This document shows positions 23,839-33,293 of a stretch of DNA of 64,000 bases, one piece after another (the first letter of the stretch is position 1; each line of letters opens with the position of its first letter). The position numbers and the translations under genes are program-made. Below the pieces are notes generated by a model, which did not search any database, was not told the origin of the DNA, and worked only from the letters and a program-made list of their open reading frames with translations. The DNA comes from Tessaracoccus sp. (GTDB taxonomy: Bacteria > Actinomycetota > Actinomycetes > Propionibacteriales > Propionibacteriaceae), in contig NZ_JADJNP010000009.1 of the NCBI RefSeq assembly GCF_016714275.1, forward strand, positions 1 to 64,000, written 5' to 3'.

Positions 23839-24758
23839 CTCTGCCGATCCGCATCCGGCCTGGCGCCGGCGACCAGTCGGGCACGAAGTACCGGACGTTC
23901 TGTTGCTACGGCAACACGCGCTGCGGCAAGACGCAGTTCGCGGCGACGTTCCCCAACCCCGTCTTCATCTCGGATATGTCCGAGCGCGGGTGGGTGACGC
24001 TCGAGAACATGAACGTCGAGGACTTCTATCACGCCGACCGCGAGATCATCGTGATGCCGGTCGGCGATCAGGTCCAGGTGACGATCGCGATGTCGCACGT
24101 CGAGCAGTGGGTCCGGCAGGGCTACTTCGACACGGTCGTCTTCGACTCGCTGACGTTCTACGCCGAGTCGTGGTTCAACGACCAACACCAGAAGATGCTC
24201 CGTACCGGCAGCGTCGACACGCGGTCGCTCTACGGCGCGATGGCGCAGCACCTCAGCAACCTCCGCACCCAGGTTCACAAGTGGCCGTGCAACGTCGTCT
24301 GGACGGCGCTCGCGACGCCGCCCGAGGACAAGTCGGAGGGTGGCCCGATGCTGTCGGGCAAGTCGAAGTACCGCTTCGCGGCAGGCTGCGACCACATCTT
24401 CTACCACCACAAGTACCAGCACGTGTTCCAGGACGCGCCGGGCGAAGACGGGACCGCACCGCCGCCCTACGAGGCGACCGTCTTCGAGGCGGTCACGCGG
24501 AACTTCCCCGGCTACGTCGTCGGCGGTCGTGACAACGGCAAGATCCCTGATCGGGTGCACTACCCGACGTATCGGCAGATCGCCGAGTGCCTGGGCCTGC
24601 CCGAGTTCGCGCCACGCCCGGCGCTGCCGGCCAATCTCTACGACGCCGCTCGCGCGGCGCTCGACAAGCCCGGCGCCAAGGCGCCGGCTGCGCCGGCGGC
24701 CCAGGCTCCGGCGGCGGCTGCGGCCGCGACACCCCCCGCGCGCACCCGCGCGCGCTGA
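23835..24758 (+). CDS. Sak4-like RecA-fold ATPase
   Basis: 307 aa from ATG 23835 (ATGA overlap with the nuclease gene). Walker A GNTRCGKT (near residue 27) and Walker B VVFDSLT (near 105) are present, and the length fits phage single-strand annealing RecA-like (Sak4) proteins. The C-terminal 50 residues are an Ala/Pro-rich tail. Neighbouring nuclease and ssDNA-binding-like genes support a recombination module. Confidence 0.8.
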   Translation: MTLPIRIRPGAGDQSGTKYRTFCCYGNTRCGKTQFAATFPNPVFISDMSERGWVTLENMNVEDFYHADREIIVMPVGDQVQVTIAMSHVEQWVRQGYFDTVVFDSLTFYAESWFNDQHQKMLRTGSVDTRSLYGAMAQHLSNLRTQVHKWPCNVVWTALATPPEDKSEGGPMLSGKSKYRFAAGCDHIFYHHKYQHVFQDAPGEDGTAPPPYEATVFEAVTRNFPGYVVGGRDNGKIPDRVHYPTYRQIAECLGLPEFAPRPALPANLYDAARAALDKPGAKAPAAPAAQAPAAAAAATPPARTRAR

Positions 24759-24830
24759 CCAGGATCACCGGGCACTCCGCCCGTGACAACACCACCGGTT
24801 CACGGAGCTTTCCGTGGCCACGAGGTACAG

Positions 24831-25427
24831 ATGAGCGAGACCGAGAATTTCGTGTTCGATGGGTTCGACGTGGCCCCGGATGCCGCCCCGATCAAGGCAT
24901 GGGACGGCAGCAGCAACATGCCCACCATCCCGGCGGGCGAGCACCTGTTCGAGCTGACGAGCCTGACCGTCGCCGACACCAAGGCCGGCGACGGCAAGAA
25001 CCTCGTCGCCGAGTTCAAGTGCCTGAGCGAGGGCGAGGGCAACGGCGAGACCGTGCGCAGCTGGTTCCTGTGCGTCGGTCCGAAGGTCAAGCCGGGCCAC
25101 AAGGGTCGCATCGCGGCCGTCTTCCGGGACGCGCTGCAGGTCCCCGGGATCAACCCCGTGAACCTCCAGTTCGAGACCAAGAACGCGGTCGGCCGGCGCA
25201 TGTACGCCACCGTGACCCTGAAGCAGCGCAACTACTACGACCCGGTCACCGGCGAGGAGAAGCAGGCGACCAACGCCGAGCTGTCGGCCGAGCGTCCGGT
25301 CGAGGCGGCGGCCCAGCCGCAGGCTCCGGCGCCGGCGGCCGCCCCGGCCCGCGCCCCGTCGGCCCCGCCCGCGCGCCCGCCGGCCCCGGCGGCGCGTCCC
25401 GCGGCGCCGCCGCCCCGCGCGCGCTAG
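24831..25427 (+). CDS. DUF669-like putative ssDNA-binding protein
   Basis: 198 aa from ATG 24831 (MSETENFVFDGFDV). The core FELTSLTVADTKAGDG ... WFLCVGPKVKPGHKGRI resembles DUF669-type proteins that accompany Sak4 recombinases and are thought to bind ssDNA. The C-terminal 55 residues are Pro/Ala with interspersed Arg and disordered, unlike an acidic SSB tail. An upstream GTG (24783) would add 16 residues of weaker composition. Confidence 0.65.
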   Translation: MSETENFVFDGFDVAPDAAPIKAWDGSSNMPTIPAGEHLFELTSLTVADTKAGDGKNLVAEFKCLSEGEGNGETVRSWFLCVGPKVKPGHKGRIAAVFRDALQVPGINPVNLQFETKNAVGRRMYATVTLKQRNYYDPVTGEEKQATNAELSAERPVEAAAQPQAPAPAAAPARAPSAPPARPPAPAARPAAPPPRAR

Positions 25428-25572
25428 CGCAAGGCGAGCCGCAGGCTCGCAGTTCCTGAGTCCTACGGCGGCACCGTCGACGGTGGCACCCGGATGGGTG
25501 TGCAGGTGGAACTCCTGCCCGTATCGGCCAATTTCTTCGATCTCATCCAACCTCTACGTCCTCGTGAGGCGC

Positions 25573-26118
25573 ATGCGCGACGTCGACTTCGAGCTGCTTC
25601 AATGGTGTCGTGATGACCGGTGCCCGGATGACTTCCTACATCTGGCGCACGGTCGTCGCGGTAACGTCATCCGTGTCGCGGCCGCCAGCGCCAACGCGGC
25701 CGCGTGCGCCGTCAGCGTCGCGGACGCCGTCGCCGCTAACGAAGCCGAAGCCGACACCGGCGATGACGCGGATGCGGATGCTCAGCCGCACGTCGGGACG
25801 ACGGTGATCGAGTGCGCCTACGCGCACGTCCCGTTGCGTAGCCCGCGGATGTTCAAGCACATCTACTACGACGTCGTGAACGACTTTGGTTCGGTCGCCG
25901 AGCGGACGCTCTACCGTGCGATGCGGACGCTGGTTACCGACCGTCGGATCGCCTGCATCGCCGACCCCTCGGTCTCGTGGGCGACGTACCGGCGCAACCC
26001 GAGCACGACGTCTGGCTTCTACATCCGCTACGACTCGCCGTTGCTTTGGACGCCGGGCGGCCTGGCGTCCGTCTACGAGGCGATCGGCGACTACGCCAAG
26101 CCCATGGACTACACCTGA
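25573..26118 (+). CDS. Hypothetical protein, possible winged-helix
   Basis: 181 aa from ATG 25573 (MRDVDFELLQWCRDDRCP). An acidic Ala-rich linker (residues 40-75) separates a short N-terminal part from a C-terminal domain with a winged-helix-like pattern (FGSVAERTLYRAMRTLVTDRRI, residues 105-126). The stop overlaps the next start (TGATG). Confidence 0.55.
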   Translation: MRDVDFELLQWCRDDRCPDDFLHLAHGRRGNVIRVAAASANAAACAVSVADAVAANEAEADTGDDADADAQPHVGTTVIECAYAHVPLRSPRMFKHIYYDVVNDFGSVAERTLYRAMRTLVTDRRIACIADPSVSWATYRRNPSTTSGFYIRYDSPLLWTPGGLASVYEAIGDYAKPMDYT

Positions 26119-26483
26119 TGCGCCTCGTCATCGTCGAGTCACCGTTTGCGGGGCGGGGCGACACACCCGCCGAGCGTGCACACGCAACGGCCGAAAACGT
26201 CCGCTACCTGCGGGCCTGCCTGGCGGACTGCCTCCGCCGTGGCGAGGCGCCGTTTGCGTCGCACGGACTGTACACCCAACCGGGTGTCCTCGACGACACG
26301 AACGCAGCTGAGCGCGCGCATGGCATCGCCGCCGGGTTCGCGTGGCGGCCGGCGGCACACGCGACGGTTGTCTACACCGACCGCGGGATGTCATCAGGGA
26401 TGCGTGCTGGCATCGAGCACGCCGCGACGATTCCTGGGCACACCGTCGAGTACCGGATGCTTAGCGGAGAGTGGGCGCCGTGA
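26118..26483 (+). CDS. DUF7768-type nucleoside deoxyribosyltransferase-like protein
   Basis: 121 aa. RLVIVESPFAG at the N-terminus, the central helix with YLRACLADCLRRGEAPFASH, GVLDDT, and the closing TVVYTDRGMSSGMRAGIEHA follow a small phage family with a deoxyribosyltransferase-like Rossmann fold. The role is probably in nucleotide metabolism or ADP-ribose-like ligand handling, but is unproven. Confidence 0.75.
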   Translation: MRLVIVESPFAGRGDTPAERAHATAENVRYLRACLADCLRRGEAPFASHGLYTQPGVLDDTNAAERAHGIAAGFAWRPAAHATVVYTDRGMSSGMRAGIEHAATIPGHTVEYRMLSGEWAP

Positions 26484-26863
26484 AGGTCACGGTCAAGTCA
26501 CGGCCAAGCACGTACGACGCGTACGACCTGATCGTCGACGTCACCGTCACGCGCCGGCGCCCCGGTCGGTCGCCGCCGTCGGTCAAGATGGTACCGGTCG
26601 GAGTTGCGCAGGGTGCCGGGTTCGTGTTCGGCAACGTCGTCGGCGGTGGCCTTAGCCCCGTAGAAGACACCAACCTGCGCAACGTGCTCGCGCGTGCCGT
26701 CTGCGCCCAGCTCTACTTGGGTGATCTCGCTGACTGTCTCTGCAGCGAGATCCCGGCGTTGACGACGGCGCAGATGCGGCGGTTCTGCGCTGCGCTCGAG
26801 AACATTCAGGCATTCAAGCGTGTGCTCGCGGGCGTGGCGTTGCCGCGGCTGCCGCGTCGATAG
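26480..26863 (+). CDS. Hypothetical protein with basic C-terminus
   Basis: 127 aa, GTG start overlapping the previous stop (GTGA). It has beta-rich first 50 residues (VTVKSRPSTYDAYDLIVDVT), a helical end, and the C-terminus LPRLPRR. Function unknown. Confidence 0.55.
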   Translation: MKVTVKSRPSTYDAYDLIVDVTVTRRRPGRSPPSVKMVPVGVAQGAGFVFGNVVGGGLSPVEDTNLRNVLARAVCAQLYLGDLADCLCSEIPALTTAQMRRFCAALENIQAFKRVLAGVALPRLPRR

Positions 26864-26874
26864 GAGGCATCGTC

Positions 26875-27210
26875 GTGCGTTGCATACGGACCGATGGGTG
26901 TAAATGTGGCCGGGTCGGCTGTCCCGGGTTTGGGGCAGTTGCCGCCGTGGCAGTTGATCGCATCGTTAGCGCGATGGGTACGGCCACGGAGGCCGTCAAC
27001 CACCCCAACCACTACGGCGGCGCTGACAACCCGTACGAGGTGATCAAGGTGCTCGCAGCCTGGGAGCTGGAGGGCGACGCGATCCTGTGGAACGTCATCA
27101 AGTACGTCGCGCGGGCCGGCAAGAAGGATCCGGCCAAGCACGTCGAAGACCTGGAGAAGGCGCTGTTCTACCTGGACTACCGTATCAAGACACTCCGCAA
27201 CAAGAAGTAG
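26875..27210 (+). CDS. DUF3310 protein
   Basis: 111 aa. The GTG start is set by a perfect AGGAGG 7 nt upstream. VNHPNHYGGADNPYEVIKVL (residues 41-60) and FNV-like ILWNVIKYVARAGKKDP (70-86) are the signature of the DUF3310 family, widespread in phages and often linked to nucleotide metabolism. The first 35 residues have a CxC...C patch not usual for the family. Confidence 0.8.
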   Translation: MRCIRTDGCKCGRVGCPGFGAVAAVAVDRIVSAMGTATEAVNHPNHYGGADNPYEVIKVLAAWELEGDAILWNVIKYVARAGKKDPAKHVEDLEKALFYLDYRIKTLRNKK

Positions 27211-27290
27211 TCGCCCGGTAACGGGCACACGCAACAACTGACGGGCCTGTGTGACGGAATGGTCGCGCGACGGCCCCCGAGGTGATGCTG

Positions 27291-30077
27291 ATGACGACCG
27301 AATTGACGCCGGCCCCGGAGATCGTCCGTGGGTCGGTAGACGGCGCGGATTGCGCCAACTGTCCGTTCTCGCGCGACGGCGCACCCAACCACCCCGTCGT
27401 CGGGGAAGGCCCCGCGAAGCCGTTGTTCATCGCCATCGGCGAAGGCCCCGGTCGCGTCGAGGCCCAGACCGGCCGGCCGTTCGTCGGCCCGACGGGGCAG
27501 CTGCTGATGAAGGCGTTTGCCGAGACCGGCATCGTGCGTGATCAGGTCTACCTGAGCAACGCGACGCTCTGTCAGCCGTTCCCGAAGGCCACCGAGAAGG
27601 ACAAGCACGCGGCTGCGGTGACGTGTCGGCCACGGCTCGAGCGCGAGCTGATGGACTTCCCCGAGCGGCCGGTGCTTTTGCTCGGCGGTGTCGCCGCGAA
27701 GTCGTTGCTCGACAGCGTGACCAAGCTGCCGATCACGGAGATCGCGTGTGCGCACTTCGAGGTCGACGTCGACGGCTCGGGCCCGCGGAGCCTCATCCCG
27801 ACGATCCATCCGGCCGCGATCCTGCGCGCCAGCGATGGCGGCGAGGACGGCAACAAGGGCGCCGAGAAGACGGGCGGCCACACGTCCGACCTCGGGTTCT
27901 GGTCGCTCAAGTGGGACGCGCTCAAGGTCAAGGCGCTCGGGGAGGGGCGTGACATCCGGCTGCGCATGCGGGTCGGCGAGGAGATCGAGTTCGAGCTGCA
28001 GGACCCGGCGCGCGCCCGACGGCTCGTCCGGGAGCGGCTCGCGGCCGCACGGCAGACCGGCCGGCTGGCGATCGACTACGAGACGTACGTCGACGACGAC
28101 CTCCGCAACTTCGCCCTCCAGGCGTTCGTCGCAAAGATCCGGCTGATCGGGCTGGCCTCGGCCGGCAAGTCGTGCAGCGTCAAATGGGATCTGCTCGACG
28201 CCGCGACGATCGCCGACTACGCGGCCGTGCTCGCTGACGCGACGATCACCAAGGAGTACCACAACGCGACGTACGACATGGCCGTCTCGCAGAACCAGTG
28301 GTACCGGTTCGTCCACGCCGGCCCCATCGACTGTACGCTGCTCGGTCAGCACGCCGCGTGGCCCGGCGCCAAGAAGAAGCTCCAACACGTCGTCTCGCAA
28401 TACTTCGCGGTCGGGCCGTGGAAGTCCGAGTTCCGCGACGCCGGCGACACGCTCACCGACGAGGCGATCTACAACGCGAAGGACGTCCTCGGCACCCACG
28501 CCGCGGTCGTCCCGACGAAGCAGTGGATCAAGCGGACCAAGACCGAGCGGGTCAACGAGATCGACAAGATGAAGGCCCACGCCGCGGTGGGCATGCACCT
28601 GCGCGGGTACCACGTGGACCCGGAGGTCAACGCCGAGATCGTCCGACGGCTCAAGGAGAACATCGACGAGGCGAACGCGATGATGTACGCCGCGTACGAT
28701 CAGATCCGCGATCGGACGCACCGGATCCTGGCGGCCGAGAAGGCCAAGACGGCACGCAAGGGTGACGTCAACGAGGATGGGGCGCCGCTCGCGTATTCCG
28801 AGCGCGTCAAGGTCCGGTTGGAGGAGCTGCTCCGCGAGATCGACAAGGGCAAGTTCGTCTGGAAGCCGTCCAACGACGGCCACGCGACCGCGTTCCTCAA
28901 GGCGTCCGGTGTCCCGCTGTGGCAGACGACCAAGAAAGGCAAGACGGCCTCGGGCGCGGCCGTGCTCGAGGCGTTCGCCAGCCACGCCGTCGTCGACGAG
29001 TTGCTGCGCATGCGCGGCAACGAAGCCTTGTACGACATGAACGTCCGGATGTTCCAGTGGGTCCAGGCGTCCGACGGCAAGTGGAAGCCGCCGTTCGTCC
29101 AGGACGACGGGCGCGTCCACCCGATCTGGTCGCCGACGCAGATCTCGGGGCGGTACGGCTCGGTCAAGCCGGCGTCGTCCAACTGGACGATGGGCAACGA
29201 GACGCACGCCGACCCGAAGAAGCGGCTCCCGAATGTCCGCCGCCAGCTCGTCGCACCGCCTGGTCGTGCGATCGTCGCGTTCGACATGGAGCAGCTCGAG
29301 GCGCGACTGATCGCGGTCCAGAGCGGGGACCCGTTCCTGTGCCAGATCTTCGCCGACGGGCTCGACATCCACCACGAGTTCGGCGTGCTCGTCTTCCCGG
29401 AGATGACCGCGATCAAGGCCGCCGATCTCAAGGGCTTCAAGGGCAACGAGCAGTACAACATGTACCGCGACCTGACCAAGCGGTTCGAGTACGGCGCGAT
29501 CTACGGCGGCAGCGACGCGACCGTCCACAAGGCCGTCTCGGCCGACGCGCCGCACATCACGCTGAAGATGACGTCCCAGGCGATCGTCAAGATGAAGTCG
29601 CGGATCAGCCACGTCTTCGCGTGGCAACAACGGTTGCTCGCCAAGACGTCGCAGCCGCCGTACACGCTGTGGTCCTACCTCCTCGGCCGCCGGCGCGTCT
29701 TCCCGATGGGCAAGCCACCGGCGACCGACGTCGCGAACAACCCCAACCAGTTCGCCGGCGCCGACATCATGGACATCGGCTACTCGCGGCTGCTCCCGCG
29801 GCTCGAGAAGTACAAGGGCTCGGCGTTCCTGATTCTCAACCAGCACGACGCCGACTACTTCGAGTGTGACGAGGGTGACGTGCCCAGCCTGGCGTTGGAC
29901 ATCAAAGAGTCCTTCACGCAGGAGGTCGAGGCCGTCAACGGTCAGAAGATCCTGTTCCCGTGCGACCTCAAGGCGGGCTACAGCTACGCCGTCGAGCCGT
30001 CGGACAAGCAGAAAGAAAAGCACCCCTACCTCGTGTGGCCGGTCGGCCGCCCGGGACTCAAGAAAGTGAAGGTCTGA
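27291..30077 (+). CDS. Fusion: family 4-like uracil-DNA glycosylase, 3'-5' exonuclease and family A DNA polymerase
   Basis: 928 aa; ATG 27291 has GAGG 7 nt upstream, with other starts at 27282/27285. Residues 1-185: UDG with GEGPGRVEAQTGRPFVG, closing IHPAAILR, and four Cys (CANC, TLCQ, TCRP) suited to an Fe-S cluster. Residues about 255-400: proofreading exonuclease with DYETY, NATYD and YNAKD. Residues about 600-920: polymerase with motif A AFDMEQLEAR, motif B KRFEYGAIYGG, and motif C QHDAD, where the usual HDE Glu is Ala. Glycosylase joined to polymerase could read or remove uracil during replication. Confidence 0.9.
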   Translation: MTTELTPAPEIVRGSVDGADCANCPFSRDGAPNHPVVGEGPAKPLFIAIGEGPGRVEAQTGRPFVGPTGQLLMKAFAETGIVRDQVYLSNATLCQPFPKATEKDKHAAAVTCRPRLERELMDFPERPVLLLGGVAAKSLLDSVTKLPITEIACAHFEVDVDGSGPRSLIPTIHPAAILRASDGGEDGNKGAEKTGGHTSDLGFWSLKWDALKVKALGEGRDIRLRMRVGEEIEFELQDPARARRLVRERLAAARQTGRLAIDYETYVDDDLRNFALQAFVAKIRLIGLASAGKSCSVKWDLLDAATIADYAAVLADATITKEYHNATYDMAVSQNQWYRFVHAGPIDCTLLGQHAAWPGAKKKLQHVVSQYFAVGPWKSEFRDAGDTLTDEAIYNAKDVLGTHAAVVPTKQWIKRTKTERVNEIDKMKAHAAVGMHLRGYHVDPEVNAEIVRRLKENIDEANAMMYAAYDQIRDRTHRILAAEKAKTARKGDVNEDGAPLAYSERVKVRLEELLREIDKGKFVWKPSNDGHATAFLKASGVPLWQTTKKGKTASGAAVLEAFASHAVVDELLRMRGNEALYDMNVRMFQWVQASDGKWKPPFVQDDGRVHPIWSPTQISGRYGSVKPASSNWTMGNETHADPKKRLPNVRRQLVAPPGRAIVAFDMEQLEARLIAVQSGDPFLCQIFADGLDIHHEFGVLVFPEMTAIKAADLKGFKGNEQYNMYRDLTKRFEYGAIYGGSDATVHKAVSADAPHITLKMTSQAIVKMKSRISHVFAWQQRLLAKTSQPPYTLWSYLLGRRRVFPMGKPPATDVANNPNQFAGADIMDIGYSRLLPRLEKYKGSAFLILNQHDADYFECDEGDVPSLALDIKESFTQEVEAVNGQKILFPCDLKAGYSYAVEPSDKQKEKHPYLVWPVGRPGLKKVKV

Positions 30078-30078
30078 G

Positions 30079-30594
30079 ATGTCAACGATATCTGTCGCTC
30101 CTGGAACGTTGAGCTACCACCTCGCCGACGGCACGCGCTTGTCTGTCGACGAGTTCATCCACCGTGACTTCGCCTTTCAGCAGCACATGGGTATTCCTGT
30201 GCCGCACGCGAAGCTCGCCGGTGCGCGCATGTACTGGGACGCGGCCGATCCTGATGATCCTGGCTTCTACTTGACCGAGCCGCGCCGCCGAGACCCGAAG
30301 CGTACGGATAAGGTCTGGTACATCGTCGGCATCCACGTGCCTGTGCCGTGCCTCACCGTCACGCTCTGGTACTGCGGCCAGCGACAGGTCACGCTCGCAC
30401 CGACGGCGCCCGACGTACTGCACCCAATCGCACCGATCGCCGTGGCGCCCGGCTTGACGCTGCGGATCGAGCAAGACTTCGGGTTGCACGGCACGCCGCG
30501 CGCGTGCACCCACGTCTTAACGCTCGCGGGGTATTTCCTGCGTGACGAGTTGTACGTGCCGCCGGCCCACGAGCTGGACCGGGGGTCCAAGTGA
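30079..30594 (+). CDS. Hypothetical protein, beta-rich
   Basis: 171 aa, 1 bp after the polymerase stop. LSVDEFIHRDFAFQQH near the N-terminus is followed by repeated strand patterns (VWYIVGIHVPVPCLTVTLWY; LTLRIEQDFG). It could be a beta-sandwich. It overlaps the next gene by 4 bp. No family was recognised. Confidence 0.6.
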   Translation: MSTISVAPGTLSYHLADGTRLSVDEFIHRDFAFQQHMGIPVPHAKLAGARMYWDAADPDDPGFYLTEPRRRDPKRTDKVWYIVGIHVPVPCLTVTLWYCGQRQVTLAPTAPDVLHPIAPIAVAPGLTLRIEQDFGLHGTPRACTHVLTLAGYFLRDELYVPPAHELDRGSK

Positions 30595-31085
30595 ACATCG
30601 CTGCGCAGCTTGCTGAGATGCGGACACAGATCGCGACGCTCGTCGGCCGCCGCCTTGCTGATCATCCGACGTACCGCGCTTGGTTGGCCGGCAGCACCTT
30701 CGACACTGGTGGCGTCCACCGGCCGTCTGCCGAGTTCGTCGATCGTGACGTCGTCGTCCGGGTCGCCGCAGACGGCCAGTTGTCTGTTGTCGGCGGTGCC
30801 CCACCGGTCGTCGACGGACCCGCGCTGCAGATGCGGCGAGACGAGGAGGCTTGCATCTACGCGGTGTCATGCATGGCCCCCGATGCGATCGTGACGCTGA
30901 CGCGCGGTGGTACGTCGCGGCCCCTGTTTGCGTGTACGGGCTTCGGCCTGAACACGGGGCGGTTTGTCCGGGCGACCTTCATGCCGATGCAAATCAACCA
31001 CGTGCTCACGGTTACCGCGATCACGCCGTTGGTGTACCCGGTGACCGTCGTGTTGCACACGCTGATGCGGCAAGCCTGCGTGTGA
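30591..31085 (+). CDS. Hypothetical protein, beta-rich
   Basis: 164 aa, GTG start overlapping the previous stop. A helical N-terminus (30 residues) is followed by beta-rich sequence ending LVYPVTVVLHTLMRQ. The ending loosely recalls the protein at 59820 (FMLCLHTLIK), a weak similarity only. Confidence 0.55.
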   Translation: MNIAAQLAEMRTQIATLVGRRLADHPTYRAWLAGSTFDTGGVHRPSAEFVDRDVVVRVAADGQLSVVGGAPPVVDGPALQMRRDEEACIYAVSCMAPDAIVTLTRGGTSRPLFACTGFGLNTGRFVRATFMPMQINHVLTVTAITPLVYPVTVVLHTLMRQACV

Positions 31086-31092
31086 CCGGGGC

Positions 31093-31114
31093 TGTCAGGC
31101 CCCCGTGCTAGGTT
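31093..31114 (+). promoter_or_regulatory. TGTCAG-N10-TAGGTT promoter of the methyltransferase run
   Basis: TGTCAG (31093-31098), 10 nt, TAGGTT (31109-31114). The ATG at 31126 is 11 nt downstream. Confidence 0.6.
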
Positions 31115-31125
31115 CCGCGACGGTC

Positions 31126-33252
31126 ATGCAGCTGTTCTACATCACCGCGGTCGGCAGCGGCCTCGCGCTGATCCCGCGGCTCCCGTCGGATTCGATCGAT
31201 GCGCTTGTCACCGACCCGCCGGCGGGGATCAGCTTCATGAACAAGGCGTGGGACAAGTTTCGGGAGCGCGATGCGTTCGTCGACTTCATCACGCGGACCG
31301 CGCTTGAATGGTACCGCGTCCTCAAGCCTGGCGCCCACGGCCTTGTCTGGGCGTTGCCGCGGACGGCACACTGGACGACGTGGGCGCTCGAGGATGCCGG
31401 CTTCGAGATCCGCGACAAGCACCTGCACCTGTTCGGGACGGGCTTCCCGAAGGGGATCAACGTCGGCAAGGCGATCGACGAGAAGCTCGGTGCGGTGCGG
31501 CAGGTCGTCCAGTACCGCGCCGGCGCGATCGGGACGATCGGCGGGACGGCGAGCGGTACGGTCAGCGACCGCAGCGACAACGGCGCGACGTTGACCGCGC
31601 CCGCGACGGCGGAAGCGGCCCGGTGGGAAGGCTGGAGCACGGCGATGAAGCCGGCATACGAGGAGTGGATCCTGATCCGCAAGCCGCTCGAGGGGACGGT
31701 CGTCGACAACGTCCTGAAGTACGGCACCGGTGCGCTGAACGTCGATGGGTGCCGGATTGGCTACACGTCGGACGCTGACCGTGCCTCGGCGACGCCGCAA
31801 GGTCGTGTCACGAGTAAGCGCAGCGGCAGCGTTGGTGCGGAGCCGGACGCGGGGCGAAACCTTGCCCGCGTCGAGTTCGATCGACCTGAGACGACCGGCC
31901 GCTGGCCCGCGCACCTCTCCCTCGACGACGAAGCCGCGGCCATGCTCGACGCACAGAGCGGCGACGTCGGTGCAGCCGCGCCGGTTCAAGGCGATGAGCC
32001 GAGCGCGCCGATCGCGAACGCCTACAACAAGCGCAAGCGTGTTAAGGGCGCGTTCCACGCCGATAGCGGGGGTGCCTCCCGGTTCTTCTACGTCGCCAAG
32101 GCGCCCAAGCGCGACAAGACTTCGGGCGGCCTGGTCACGAACGACCACCCCACCGCGAAGAACACCGAGCTGATGCGGTGGCTCGTCCGGTTGATCACGC
32201 CGCCCGGCGGCGTCGTGCTCGATAGCTTCATGGGCAGCGGCAGCACCGGCGCGGCGTGCGCGCTCGAGCACGTCAGCTTCATCGGGTTTGATCTGGACGC
32301 CCACTTCGTCGACGACATCGCGACGCCGCGGATCGCCGCGGCCTACGAGGCCACCATGACAGGCGACGACGCCGAGGATACCACGGACATCGACATGCTC
32401 GCACCGACGACCATCCCGCCGTTTCTCCGCTGGGTCGGCGGCAAGCGCCGTCAGGCCCTCGACCTCGCCGTGCGCGCGACCGCCGCGCTCAAGCCGGGTG
32501 GTCGGTACATCGAGCCGTTCCTGGGCTCGGGCGCCGTCGCGCTGGCGATGCCGCCGGGGACGCCGATGCTCCTCGGCGACGCCTGTCTACCGCTCGGCTA
32601 CCTGTGGTGGTGGCTCCAGCAGCACCCGCGCGAGATCGCCGAGTACGCCGCCGGCTACGGGCTCGCGCTCGACCAAGACTGGAACACCCAGGAAGGCTTC
32701 AACGAGCTGCGCCAGCAGCACAACGCGACGCCGTACAGCGACGCGTCGTGGGAGCCGTCGGCGCGGTTCCTCTGGCTGACGAGCGCGAGCTTCAACGGCG
32801 TCTACCGCGAGAGCAGCAAGGGTGAGTACAACGTCCCGTGGGGCCGGCGCGCACGCGTCTCGGTGCCGACGCCGGAGACCTTGGAGGCCGTCGCTGCACA
32901 CATCGCGCAGGCCCAGGTCTTCCCGGGCTGGGACTTCGAGGACGTCATCGATCAGGCCGGCGCCGGCGACGTCGTCTTCGCGGACTCGCCCTACGACGGC
33001 CCCAAGGGGCAGTTCACGAGCTACGTCAAGACGCCGTTCGACGCCGACGCGCAGCTCCGGCTGGCGCGTGCAGCCTACCGTGCGCGCGAGCGCGGCGCGA
33101 CTGTCATCCTGACGAACTCCGACACCGTCCGCATCCGTGACTTCTACGCGGGCTGGACGATCGAGTCGGCCCTTGAGCGGCGGCCCGTCGCGGCGGACCC
33201 CGGGCGCCGTGTCCCTGCGTACTGCGTCGTGATCAGCGGCGGCCCGCTGTGA
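31126..33252 (+). CDS. Fused double DNA methyltransferase (N4/N6 class plus Dam-like)
   Basis: 708 aa from ATG 31126. The first half is a beta-class methylase: VTDPPAG (motif IV, near residue 30) and LDSFMGSGSTGAA (motif I, near residue 368). The second half, from about residue 420, is a Dam/D12 type: FLRWVGGKRRQA, IEPFLGSGAVALA, and FADSPYDG, where DPPY is expected. Two specificities in one chain could protect phage DNA from host restriction. Both catalytic motifs are slightly unusual. No cognate nuclease is nearby. Confidence 0.85.
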   Translation: MQLFYITAVGSGLALIPRLPSDSIDALVTDPPAGISFMNKAWDKFRERDAFVDFITRTALEWYRVLKPGAHGLVWALPRTAHWTTWALEDAGFEIRDKHLHLFGTGFPKGINVGKAIDEKLGAVRQVVQYRAGAIGTIGGTASGTVSDRSDNGATLTAPATAEAARWEGWSTAMKPAYEEWILIRKPLEGTVVDNVLKYGTGALNVDGCRIGYTSDADRASATPQGRVTSKRSGSVGAEPDAGRNLARVEFDRPETTGRWPAHLSLDDEAAAMLDAQSGDVGAAAPVQGDEPSAPIANAYNKRKRVKGAFHADSGGASRFFYVAKAPKRDKTSGGLVTNDHPTAKNTELMRWLVRLITPPGGVVLDSFMGSGSTGAACALEHVSFIGFDLDAHFVDDIATPRIAAAYEATMTGDDAEDTTDIDMLAPTTIPPFLRWVGGKRRQALDLAVRATAALKPGGRYIEPFLGSGAVALAMPPGTPMLLGDACLPLGYLWWWLQQHPREIAEYAAGYGLALDQDWNTQEGFNELRQQHNATPYSDASWEPSARFLWLTSASFNGVYRESSKGEYNVPWGRRARVSVPTPETLEAVAAHIAQAQVFPGWDFEDVIDQAGAGDVVFADSPYDGPKGQFTSYVKTPFDADAQLRLARAAYRARERGATVILTNSDTVRIRDFYAGWTIESALERRPVAADPGRRVPAYCVVISGGPL

Positions 33253-33293
33253 CGACTGGCATCGAACACCCCGCACCCCGAAAAGAAGGCACC

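Noticed and set aside
27177..30023. 948-aa minus-strand open frame opposite the polymerase
   Set aside because: Antisense shadow in high-GC DNA: no motifs, and the plus strand carries full UDG, exonuclease and polymerase motifs.
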